Assembly: GCA_016490735.1 (NCBI GenBank)
Contig: JAEMWC010000560.1
Location: forward strand, 526,914-590,913
Source: Pachyseris speciosa
Taxonomy: Eukaryota; Cnidaria; Anthozoa; Scleractinia; Pachyseridae
Reading direction: 5' to 3'
DNA: 64,000 nt
Numbering within the stretch: the first letter of the stretch is position 1; every line of letters starts with the position of its first letter. Made by a program: the position numbers and the translations under genes. This document shows, in pieces, positions 45,663 through 56,022 of this stretch. The notes beneath the pieces are model-generated. The model did no database searches. It was not told the origin of the DNA and saw only the letters and a list, made by a program, of their open reading frames with translations.

Positions 45663-46803
45663 CAAAAGCCAAATTATAAACCCAGATGTGTAAACGAAAC
45701 ACACCGATAGCACCAACAGTGGTGTACTGTCTAACACTGCGGTTATCATTTCCTTAGCAGGTTGACCAGGGGGCTTGGTAACTGCAATGAATGCCACTCC
45801 TGGCGATTCCACGATATTAATGTAAGCATACTCCCCCAGGTACTTTGTAATGTGTTTGTTGCCATATATTGGAAAACTTATCTGTGGAACCTCATCGATA
45901 TCGGCAAGGACTCCTAAGATATTCTCCTTGGCTGAAAGTTCTACTTTCCCGTTTGATTTGATGTCGATAACAGTATTACCATGCGATGGACACAACCCGC
46001 AAACCGTTTTCATCATTTCCAAAATAATCTCGCTAAATGTCCCCTCCAGTCTGGCGTCCTTTTCGTTTACAGTTAGATATGGTGGTGCTGACCAGAAGTT
46101 GGTGTAGCGAACCGGGGGGCAGCGGCAGATTTCTAATGAAAGCAGAATAAATATTATCGTTTTAAAAGTTTAATCGCTTATTATTTATTTCTAGTCCATC
46201 AGTCCATCTCAGCTCAAGAACGAAGGTCGATGATATCCCAGCTGATATCCAAAATGCCCGAGAAACCGTCAAGTTTCAGTCAATATCCGAACAACTGATT
46301 TGTAAACCGTTGTTTCTGTGTATCTGTGTATCGAGTTCTTCTGAAGACATCATAATAGTAATGAATTTCCCCTATTACAATTAGATTCCAGTAACTCATT
46401 CAAGCTTGGGCAAGATTTAAGCGAACACCTGGTTCAGTTTGCAGGGCCACTTCCGCTTTTAGCGAGTATTGTTTTTCTCATCTCTTAAACTGGACCATAA
46501 CTCGAACATGTTTGAGAATCTCTCGAGTAAGGTTTTGAGAGGAGGGAAAGGATCTGGACGCAACACAACATTCCTGTCACTGGTGCAAAGTACAAGCAAA
46601 TCATACCTACACATTGAAACCTTACCAGCATGTGCGTATTCATTAAAAGCGCCCATTCCTCTCTGTGTGAACGCATCTACTTCAATCCTATACACTGAGT
46701 ACGTCCGAGCTTGAAGAATAGTTGAGAGTTCGTTCGGTTTTACAGTCACTGTTTCTTCCTTTGTGTCGAACTCTTCTCTCTCAGCGGTCCTAATTCTTTT
46801 ATA

Positions 46804-47041
46804 CATGTAACAAGCAAGGCTGATACTACGTGAAAAAAGTTGACTTTGCGAGACACCAACATGACCGAGACTCGATAAAGTAGGTCATGTTGGTGTCTCG
46901 CAAAGTCAACTTTTTTCACGTAGTATCAGCCTTGCTTGTTACATGTATATTCGATTTATTTTTTGGCTGATTAGATCTCTTGTAGATCCTACGTTTTACA
47001 GCATTATCGTTGGCGGTCCTTTGCTTATTACTTTCACTTTA
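46804..47041. mobile_element. 238-bp insertion with a perfect 65-bp hairpin and 14-bp target duplication
   Basis: ctaattcttttata is present at 46790-46803 and 47042-47055, flanking the insert. The coding frame of the FN3 exon is continuous across a single copy of that sequence (…YKRI then RTAER…), which proves the insertion. Inside, 46801-46865 and 46884-46948 are perfect inverse copies with a spacer of about 18 bp. The rest of the insert (46949-47041) is unrelated AT-rich sequence. Confidence 0.85.
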
Positions 47042-47195
47042 CTAATTCTTTTATACTTTATGAAATACCCCATGAGAAGTCCGTTTACGTGGCCTTCAGG
47101 CACTGGATTCCAGCTGACGGATATAATAGATTCTGAAGTGAAGTTCACAGCTTTTACATTTTCTGGAGGCCTATCGGGAACTTAAAAACGAAACG

Positions 47196-47262
47196 ACGAT
47201 GGCGACGACGACGACGACGACGATGTCGGTGGTGATGAAGGTGATGATGACGATGAGGATGG
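47196..47262. repeat. GAC/GAT trinucleotide repeat
   Basis: gacgacgacgacgacgatgt followed by gatgatgacgatgaggatgg-type units, in the intron between the two FN3 exons. Confidence 0.9.
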
Positions 47263-48113
47263 TGACTATAGCGTAAATGTTGATGTTTCTTAGAAAAGTA
47301 GTAAGCAATAACAATTTTCCTTCCTTCCAAAGTAAATCATGGCACCCAGAGCAATTTTTTCGGAGACTGGTCAAAATTTAATAAAGAAGGAACGAGCAGC
47401 TTTGGTCCTTATCATTCCCCCAGGTGTAAGAAGTGGCAGAATGCTCTCGACCACACCCTTGAGGCGTTATTACACGAACCACAATCTGGTATCGCGTAAA
47501 ATACTCCAGATCTCTCAATGTCAATTTAAAGGTGGTTGAACACAGTGTATTTACTATCCATCTCGGTGGGCATCCATCTTCCTTTGCAAAACTAACCAGG
47601 AATCCCAGGCGTATTCCTTGACCTGGATAAATTGGTTCCCAGGAAACATCAATTGTGCTGGAACTTGTGGATTGGACAACGACCTTGATTTGGTCCTCAT
47701 TTGGTCCTAATTGCAAAAGATGAAGTCAAACAGAAGAAGAAAAGAAGAAATAAGGGCATGTATTTTATTACTAGGGAACAAGGACTACTGTTTAACGACT
47801 TCGTTCTCTTGTGTAGCGAGCTATCTACTGAGGTATATTGGTGAGACAGTTAATCTCTTCTTTGCCTTAACTCCTGTTAGAAAGCTACCAACGAGGCGTA
47901 TTTGAAAGAATGTAGTCAAACTGATAGATGCAGTTGTGAATCAACATTACCACCCCTTGGCGCTACATCGCTTATGCAGGATATTAATTCCACAAAGACT
48001 ATCAAAATCACTGATCAACGATAGTCTTGCGTTACTTGAGGACAACTAAATCTCATTTGTTTTAGCTTGTGTCATCTTAGAGGTTGGCGAAACCAATTAT
48101 TGAGAGTCACAAC

Positions 48114-48557
48114 AGGGGCACCCAACGACAAGTTTCGTAGATATCTGTTCGGTGGAGGGTAATTCGCCTTGGGCTTTCGGCGTCGATTAAAGAGTGAACT
48201 CGGATTTTCGTTATTAAAACGTGGCCTAAAAGATTGGAAATAGGGATTTCATAGTCTCTGAGGTTTTCGGAAAGGTCGTAATTGCTGTTTTTGGCAGTCA
48301 AAAACGTCAGCTAGCATTGTCGCAAAGAAAATAGTTCCCTAGAAAGCTCGTGGAAAGTTCATTTCAGCTTACATTTTCTCAAAGGAAGATTTTGTTCCCT
48401 AACATTTTCGGGCAATTAAAATTTCAGCTAGGGAATCCGAACAGATGAACTTCTTCTAGCTTATGAAAACATCACTTTAAACAGACTTCAAACACCACGA
48501 GGTACTTAAAAATGCCTTTCTACAGCTTTTGGTTGATTTGGCTCGTTGGGCGCCTCT
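48114..48557 (-). mobile_element. hAT-like MITE, third copy, inverted
   Basis: Same family as 8107-8557, opposite orientation. Ends are aggggcaccca and tgggcgcctct. The 8-bp flanks gtcacaac and gtcaaaag match at six of eight positions. Confidence 0.8.
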
Positions 48558-51500
48558 GTCAAAAGTTGGAGGTGAAGGAAAGTTATGACATGCCTTTCTA
48601 TAGAATTTAGTTCAGAGTACGACCTGTATGCCGCTTGACTTGCTGAAGTCATGAAATAGGTTTCGTGATTTGGAAACAACCGTATAGCCGTGTGAGTTCG
48701 TTGAAATAATCCAGCCAGGCATTTTTTCTTTTTCTAAAATGTCTTGTTTTCTTTATGTTAAAGTGGTAATTCTGCGCTTTCAAAGATTAAGTTGAAGAAG
48801 AAGACGATCTGCCTGTCCGTCATCCAAAGAAAATTAGTGCAGTCATATTTACTATTTTCACCCAGAAAAACACAAGTTATGGAAAGTCGGATTTACCTCC
48901 CCGGGGGGTGGGGGGACTTAAGAGTTTCAAACATTTCACGAACTATAGAAATGTTTCAGAAAAGCTGATTGAAAACTTTAAGTGACCTAACGGCTCTATA
49001 GTCGGATTTCTATAAGCTATAGAACATTTGAAACTCGTAATCAGTTTTCTGGCAATATTTTTGGTATTAACGATGTAAAGGTGTTTATGGTTATGGTTTA
49101 GCTGTACTTCCAGCCTTTGCTCTGCTTCAACTGTGAATTAAGTATGTCGTTCCTCTGGTGTGTTTTACTAGATTCATCGGGTTGAAGATACCATCGATAC
49201 TTACTATACAGTGCAAATTTTCTTACCAAGCAGGCGGTTTCGTGTAAACTCCATCAGGATGGAGAGGATCTGTGGATAAATTGGGGATAAAACAATTTAA
49301 CTGACATAATTTTTTTTCTTATAATTCAGTTTCTTATTTGTTAGAGGTAAACAAGCAGTTGTACTGATATGACAAGCTCGCAAGCTCACTGATCTCAACG
49401 CTGACTTAATGATTTTAGGTCATCGAGGCTAAATCCTGTTCTGTGTTGTCTGAAGCAGGTACAGCCACCGGTTTGGCTGGAAACGTCAATGAGGCTGTTG
49501 ATTTGGTAATAAAAATTCTAGTTTGGTGTAGAGATTTTCCAAGCTCCTTCCACTACAAAAACAGAGGGAAAGAAAATATAAGGCGAAGAAAAAACTTAGA
49601 AACCTTACAATTAACTGAGTTGTAACGAATTTCATGAGTTGCTCCCAACACATGGTTACTCGTCAGGCCTTAGGTTTTCTTTTTCGATTGCTTCCTTCGA
49701 TCCAGTGCAGCAATCAGGTTCAATGCTGCTTGACCTACAGCTAGCGTGGGTTCTCTTGGCCCAGTTTTAATATTATCTTCCACACCATTTCACAACATTG
49801 TTTCTTAGGGTAGTTTGTTCTCCCATACTCCAATAAATGACTTATTTGCCAAGACATAAACGATTTCGTCAGATTACCAAGAGAGAAAATATTAGGTCAG
49901 TCCGCAGGGGCTGTATTAAAGCAATTGTAACAGAGCCTACAGTCTTTGAAATACAACCACAAGCGAAGAGATCAGAGCTTACTCTCCCATGGTCACAGTT
50001 TCTCAAAACAGGCATAAATATTTTGAAAGAGCAGTAATCATTAGTGCTGTTTTGGCTGGCTCTTTGTTTCCTCTTTCTGTTATAATCGGCTAAGAAGAAA
50101 TGTGTAATAAACCTTTAATTATTACAAAGGTTTTTTATCAAATAGGAAAGAAAGGAAACAGTAACTGGATATATCTTTGTCTAGTCTACATTTTTCATAA
50201 GTATATTTTGGGATCGATTTGAAGCAAAGGGCATCCGCTTACTGATACACTCAAAGGAAAATAACCGAACGGAATAATAACAATGAAGTCAGTAATTTTT
50301 TATACGGCTGGGATGTGTTTCTAAAGAAACTACATGCTGTGCGTATTTTACCCGTAGCTCGACAAACTAATTATTTCGATGCAGTTGCACAGAAGGTTCT
50401 GGGAGAGGGTTACCTAAGTAACAATAGGCGAACAAAAGACAAGACAGATTTCAAAATAGAGCACATCCGCGTTCATAAAAAGTTAACGATTATTTTACAA
50501 CATTTACGGAATTCCTTCATTATTTCATGCGCCCTTCTGTAGAATAATCGTTACGTCTTTGGATAATAAAGATTCTTTTAACTTACAGAAAAGTGTTTCC
50601 GCTAAAATTATCTTGTATTTAGGGAAAACATGAATCGATAAAGTGCACTTTCTTCTTGCCAATTACAGCTGACAAACTTTATTATAAGCGCATTCGATTC
50701 GCTGTCATTTAAATCTTATGAGATAAAAAAACCGGAATGTAAATGTTCCTTCTTTATGGGTATATGTTCAAAAAATTCAACTTACATGCATTAGGGTTGC
50801 TAATTTATTTGTAGTTGTAACCCAATTACGAACTTGCGAAAAGTTATCTTTATTTTTAGTGGCCTTGTTAAAAGTCTGCAAAATAGTTTGAGTTCTTAAA
50901 ATATTTTATTTCACATTTGAACTGAGGAATTCTGACATTTTTAAGACTTGCTTTCTACGCCCGTGCTATTTCATTCTACATCCGTCACTAAGAAAGAAAA
51001 TAAAAGATAGCTTGTAAGCATGCTTACATGCGATACTCACAAGTATAGCCAATAAACAGGAACCTCTTTAAGTGACGCTATGTGAGATGTTAAAGCAAAA
51101 CAAGTCAAGAAAAGCTCACCTTCTCTCGAAAATTTCACAACTAATATTAAGTTAAATCAGTTTCAGTTTCAGTTTATTTTTTGCCACTTATTGTTATTGA
51201 AATGGTGTAAATTTATTAATTTTACAGTAATATTAAAAAGGTAAAAAAATCCAAATTTACAAAATAACTACACCTGTCAGAATTCTGTTGCCAAGGAGAC
51301 ATCAAGTCTCGTGAAAAATCAAACATCACATTTTGAGCCAGGTAAATTTTGGAAAACGTTCAAAGTCATTTTGTGCACTTCGTCACTACCCCTTCTGAAC
51401 AAGAAAAAAACTCATGTTCGACTTGTGGAAGAGTGACTCTTTCGCCAAAAAATGAGGATGAAAAAGTTGAATATTATAACTAAATGAAAAAAATTATCTG

Positions 51501-51997
51501 GGCCTGAGTTAACCGTTTAAGGAGTCTCGCATCAGTTTTTATTCTCATTGGTTTCCAAGCAACAGCTGTTACCATAGCAACGGTATCGTACGGCCGCCCA
51601 TTTAAAAAAAAAGGCCAATTATCTCGAAACGAAATTATTATTTCGACACGAAACTGAACGAGTGTATAGTACTCAAGTCTCATAACTTGTAGGCCAAATT
51701 AGAAAAAAATCTGTACACGAGAGCGTTTTTAAGTAAATTGCAAATAAAGTTTTAAAGGCCGGTTTTGTTCATTCTTGAATTTTTCTTAAAGCTTTACAGG
51801 AAATATTAAACTTTTGCACTTTTATCTCTGTTCAACGAATTATCATGGTAGCAAAACAATCAGTTTTGAACCTCCTAGGTACCTGTGATTATAAAATATT
51901 CGTAATTTGCAGAAATTAAGCCGTTTCAATATCTTACAATCACAGCCACGTAGGAGGGTCAATGCAAATTTTACTTTTATGTTCAAAATAATTAGTA

Positions 51998-52062
51998 AAT
52001 AAACCCCTTTCGGTGGCTGGTTTATCGGAGGATAATGTCTGCGGCTGATAAATTGTCCGCAA
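51998..52062. mobile_element. Half of the fold-back MITE seen at 12056 and 19972
   Basis: aataaacccctttcggtggctg, cggaggataatgtc, gcggctgataaattg: one arm of the element. The other arm is missing. Confidence 0.75.
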
Positions 52063-52566
52063 AATAAACAGTTCGTCTGACGTAGGGAGCGTAAATATCT
52101 TGAGATATAATGCACTCGATTCGAAGCATAGCATGCATGTGTAATTATTTGAACATTTTATGAAACGAAACATACTCAGCACCAAGTAATGTTCAACTGT
52201 AAACGGCTCAGCAAGCAACACTCTCAAGATATTGTTAATTATAATCTCTATACTTTTCAAAAACTCTTATTTTCACGTAGATTTCTTTATTCTGACTACA
52301 TTTCTCAAATAATTGAATGGAGCATAGTCCAACCGGTTGTCAGGGTGTTTGGGGCCGGTGTTTCACGATTTACTTTGAGATAAATTCTGTTGATAAAGAA
52401 ATATTTTCTGTATGTCTAAACAACAACCCTCAAGCCAGCTTCAAGAAGCTGTACCCTGAGTATTAAAACAAAATCTGACAGCCGCTATGTCAGTGGCTTA
52501 AACATCTGCTTAGCTGAATGCGTCTTGTGTGTCTTCCGTGTTCGTTTCCATGGTTCCAGTTCAGCG

Positions 52567-55500
52567 TTATGTTGTGAAATGGGCATCGTTTTCAAGCAGG
52601 AAGCGAAGGTAAATGGAGAGAAGTGCGGTACCAACACCTGTGATGTGTGACTCGCAACCATCTACCAAGAACAAAGAATGAGCAGAAATTGCTTTATTAG
52701 GACTTCAAACAAAAGAGTAACAGGTGTAACCATCGTTGATTTTTCCCTCATTTTGTAGACTCTATTGGGGTGTTCATTATTTTAGTAAGATATGCCGCAA
52801 TGTTGATCATATATTGACAATTCCATCCATACAATGTAACGCAGCTTTTTTTGTGTCAAATCAATCGCACTGATGAGTATAGGCGTTATACTTTTTATAC
52901 TTGCTGAAGAGGAATCACGTGACCCGAAATCTATATCGTAACTACAGAAAGTTACACTCGGCAGTCACAACAAGGAAAAAAAACACAAATCAATACCGTT
53001 AATTTGTGGTGGCTGTGGAAACAGCAAAAATAGCAAATGATATCATGTATTCCCAACAAATTGTATTCTCGTAAAAGTCTCACCTGGAAGTTCTTTCTTC
53101 ATGAGTAGTTTTCTCATCGTATGTCTGCTATCTTCTTGACCCATCCTCCTTTCATTCTGTACATCTCCATAACAACCACTTCTTCGCTGCCACTGCAAAA
53201 CAGCTTTTAACCTTTGTGGTGTTAGAAACTCGTAGTATCCCAGTAATCCACAGACCGCACATTGCTCCATCATTAAATCGGCGTCAATTCTTTTGACTGG
53301 GTGAATTTGTTCGATAAAGAGCAACTGATTGTAGATATTTGAGCAAATTCTATCATACAGCGATCGCAATGATTTCCTGTACTTCTTCATCATATTTGTG
53401 AATATCTCACGGCATCCTGTAATTACAATGAGTAAAAGTCCATTACGACATAACATTTCATAAATCGATCGCTCGGGTGAAATTTATATATACGTTGCGT
53501 AATCATTTCAACCGACAAGTACTAATTGGCCCAAATTAATCTGTGCTGGTACCACTGTTATGTACATACTTAGGAGCTATTTATTCAAAAAGATGAATGA
53601 TGGGTCTGTTATGAACGAAGTCAAGCAGATGCGATTTTTAGGAAGTCTGCAACAAAATTCAGGTTTCCTTCTTTAAAAACTGCAATGGTCTCTCATCCAT
53701 CACCAAATGTAAAATTTGCCGTATATTTTAACTCTAAACATTTTACCGTTAAATAGAAATTTGAACAATAAATTCGTTTCCAAAAAGATGTCTGCAAATT
53801 TCCCTTGCAAGATAATCATATTGTTCCGCAAGAGGCATTACAAACACGTTGGGTATTTAATTTGTAGGGTCAAGAATATGGAATAAAAAATTTACAAGAG
53901 GACACTTCACAATTGTGCTGCATTTGTTCTATGTTAGGAAAATATGTGGTTTCTTCTAGACGATGAAAGCAGCAGTATATATGGGTTATTGGCCAAATGT
54001 GAGGTCAAGATGGCGGGATATTAGCCTAGTTCTTTTTATGCGCGTTTATGGATCGAGACGAAGTCGAGGTCCATAAACACACAAAAAAAGAACGAGGCCA
54101 ACATCCCGCCATCTTGACCGAACAAGCTTGGTCAATAAAAGATTTATTCAGTATATGACTCAACGGACGCTATTAATAACTACTTAATAACCGAGAGCTG
54201 GGTCGTTACGGGAAAATCTCAAACTGAGGCCTTGCCGTATTGACCGAGCGATACAACAAGGCCGAGGTTTGAGATTTTCCAGTAACGACCGAACGGTCGA
54301 GGTTATTAAGTTGTTTATTATATGGCTAACAAAACAGTTCTAAAGAAAAAAAAACCTTACTTCAAGCGGAAGTCGTCGCTTCACAGTAAAGCGCGGCTTA
54401 TGTATTCATTAGCTTTCATTAATCGTTCCAAACCCAGGGCAAACATTTCACCGGGCAGTCTTTCTGGTCGTGTTTTTACTTTTTTGCTTTAGTCGCAACA
54501 ATTTTCAATGTAAATAAAATAAATGTGGCCTTCGGATAACATTTTATTTTTTCTTTCCTAATTTGCATAATCAGTAATCAGACCGTGGGCATTACGGGAG
54601 AATAATGCCCCAGCGCTTAGCTGCGCTTAGCCAATCAGAGTGCGCGTTATATTGGCTGCAAACACTAGCCATATAATAAAAGACAGTAAAACGCGGGACG
54701 AACGGGCTATCCCGAGCTGTCAAGATGGCTCCATGTTGACCTCGCGGGTAGCCAATCACAGCAGGAGAAATGATTCATCTTGACCGCTGAAAGAGCCAGT
54801 CATATAATAAAATGAAATATTGACAGTGGTAGAGTGTTCCTCATGTTGTTGTGCTATTACACAGTTACTACTGTTGCTGAGCGATACATTGCACAGACAT
54901 GCAGTTTTACTAACCTCTCTGCTCACCAAACATGAAATATAGTGCCTGGTGGGTCAGCACGTACCCAATCTCCCCCGGTCGCATCATCACCTCCCAGCAT
55001 TCCTCAGGGACGTCACATGGTTTGTCCCCATACCCCGGACTGCCAAGAAGTTTGGCTAGACATGGCTCATATTTCTGAAGTATATTGTCTGATAGCTTCC
55101 TTTTGTCAAACGTAGTAACCAGCTTTGGGTTTATTCTGTTATGACGCCTTACCACTTGCCAGGGCTGGGTCACAGAGGCCCCAACTAAGTTGTAGTACTG
55201 TGGACTGGTTTGTCGTAGTATGGCTGAGGCGTTTGAGCTAATCTGAGAGATGAGGTTCTCAAGTCGAATGACCTTCTTGTATAAACCAGATCTGAATAAT
55301 GTTTCTTTACTTTTTTCTTGTTGTATTAACTCGAAGAAGTTACCTTTGGAAGACAACAAAAGACACTCCATTAGCGTTTAATCCCTGCGATAAACGTGAG
55401 CACGAAATAAAAGTCACGACTTTTCATGACATTTCACGATATTTTATGACGCATCATGACTTAAATTATATTTGTCAAAAAGAAGTCATGACCTCTTATA

Positions 55501-56022
55501 AGTAAATCATATGTAGCGGTGTACGCTGGGCCTGTTAATGGAATGAAGTACTTTGCCGAGAATTCACTTCGAGTCTCTTGTAATGTTCCCCGACGTGTGT
55601 TTCTCTTGAATAGCTGGCAAAAAATATAACCCATGTTCTTCACGCACAACCTTTTTCTTTCATCATGAAACTGTATGTTCTCTTTGCGAAATTTCGTAGG
55701 AAGTCAGCTAATACCTCTTTTTGATAATTACGCCTAGAACTCATATACTAAATTGGCCTGCGACCCGTCGCGCGTCATCCGGCACCCATATTTTTATCTC
55801 TCTCGATCAAAACGACAAACCTTGTGCGATTCGAAGGCCAAAGTACGCATCCAGGTTCAAGATGTCTCCATTTTGTTCGTAAAACGACACTACCTTCTCC
55901 AGCGCCAAAAACACGCGGCTCGCGTCGATGGGAAACTTTAGTTCTTTACCCTGCGTTTGGACATTTCTTGTGAAAACACCGCTAAAAAGGGAAAAAAACA
56001 CAATTATGTATTGTAACTGCAT
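52567..56022 (-). CDS. C16orf89 / UPF0764 family protein, complete four-exon gene
   Basis: Exons in transcript order: 56022-55821, 55343-54915, 53416-53084 and 52661-52567. All junctions are GT-AG and in phase (CAA G|GT AAC; AGA G|GA TGC; CCA G|AT GGT), giving 352 residues, about the family's length. Residues 1-18 or so form a signal peptide (MQLQYIIVFFSLFSGVFTRN). Then come the N-terminal helix VFLALEKVVSFYEQNGDILN with LDAYFGLRIAQG, the PCDVPEECWEVMMRPGEIGY/LTHQALYF block, GCREIFTNMMKKY, MMEQCAVCGLLGYYEFLTPQ with VLQWQRRSGCYGD, and the C-terminal GCESHITGVGTALLS. These match the order and cysteine-bearing motifs I know from vertebrate C16orf89, a poorly understood secreted protein enriched in the thyroid. 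In a cnidarian the role is unknown; secretion is inferred. The exact start of exon 2 is inferred from phase and a pyrimidine-rich acceptor. Confidence 0.85.
53975..54135. mobile_element. Fold-back MITE
   Basis: tattggccaaatgtgaggtc and aagatggcggga...tagttctttttatg...gtttatgga are inverted at 54066-54130 (tccataaac...aaaaagaacgaggc...tcccgccatcttgac), around a centre of tcgagacgaagtcgag. Confidence 0.8.
54155..54810. mobile_element. Cluster of nested palindromic MITEs
   Basis: 54180-54316 is a palindrome (acttaataaccgagagctgg...aaatctcaaac... inverted at gtttgagattttcc...cggtcgaggttattaagt). The motif ttattatatggct appears at 54316 and, inverted, agccatataataaaag at 54667 and tcatataataaaatg at 54791, so several element ends are interleaved. 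A ccaatcaca-type block recurs at 54640 and 54750. No coding sequence. Confidence 0.6.

Larger units (their letters stand above)
45663..47706 (-). pseudogene. Fibronectin-III membrane protein gene, interrupted and partial
   Basis: Three minus-strand exons. The first, ending at 47706 after gcaattag, encodes an FN3 domain (STIDVSWEPIYPGQGIRLGF, later YFTRYQIVVRVITPQGCGRE) but has no GT donor where it should end near 47425. The second, 46626-47170, is another FN3 domain (PPENVKAVNFTSESIISVSW ... TYSVYRIEVDAFTQRG) cut in two by an insertion. The third, 45663-46132, joins it in phase (GCT G|AA ATC). It has four cysteines, a long extracellular-type stretch, a VESPGVAFIAV segment, and a hydrophobic helix (LLVLSVCFVYTSGFIIWLL) ending at a good donor. 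This order (FN3 repeats, ligand-like domain, membrane helix) is what I would expect of a cnidarian receptor or channel-like protein. Exons beyond the helix were not found. The exon break and missing donor argue for a pseudogene. Confidence 0.65.
47708..52566. other. Non-coding stretch with an inverted MITE; weak exon candidates only
   Basis: A hAT-like MITE is at 48114-48557 and a partial fold-back MITE at 51998-52062. A minus-strand 44-bp candidate exon at about 49211-49254 has a good acceptor and donor and could join the FN3 exon in phase, but its protein is uninformative. Plus-strand frames at 49420-49510 and 49837-50037 have exon-like ends but no recognisable content. Confidence 0.4.

Noticed and set aside
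46804..47041. A newly created intron (introner) in the FN3 exon
   Set aside because: The duplicated target gives a possible donor (a|gtaaag) and acceptor (ttag|), but splicing them removes one base too many and shifts the frame.
49211..49254. 44-bp extra exon of the FN3 gene
   Set aside because: Splice sites and phase are possible, but the translation gives no domain support in any frame; kept only as a weak candidate.
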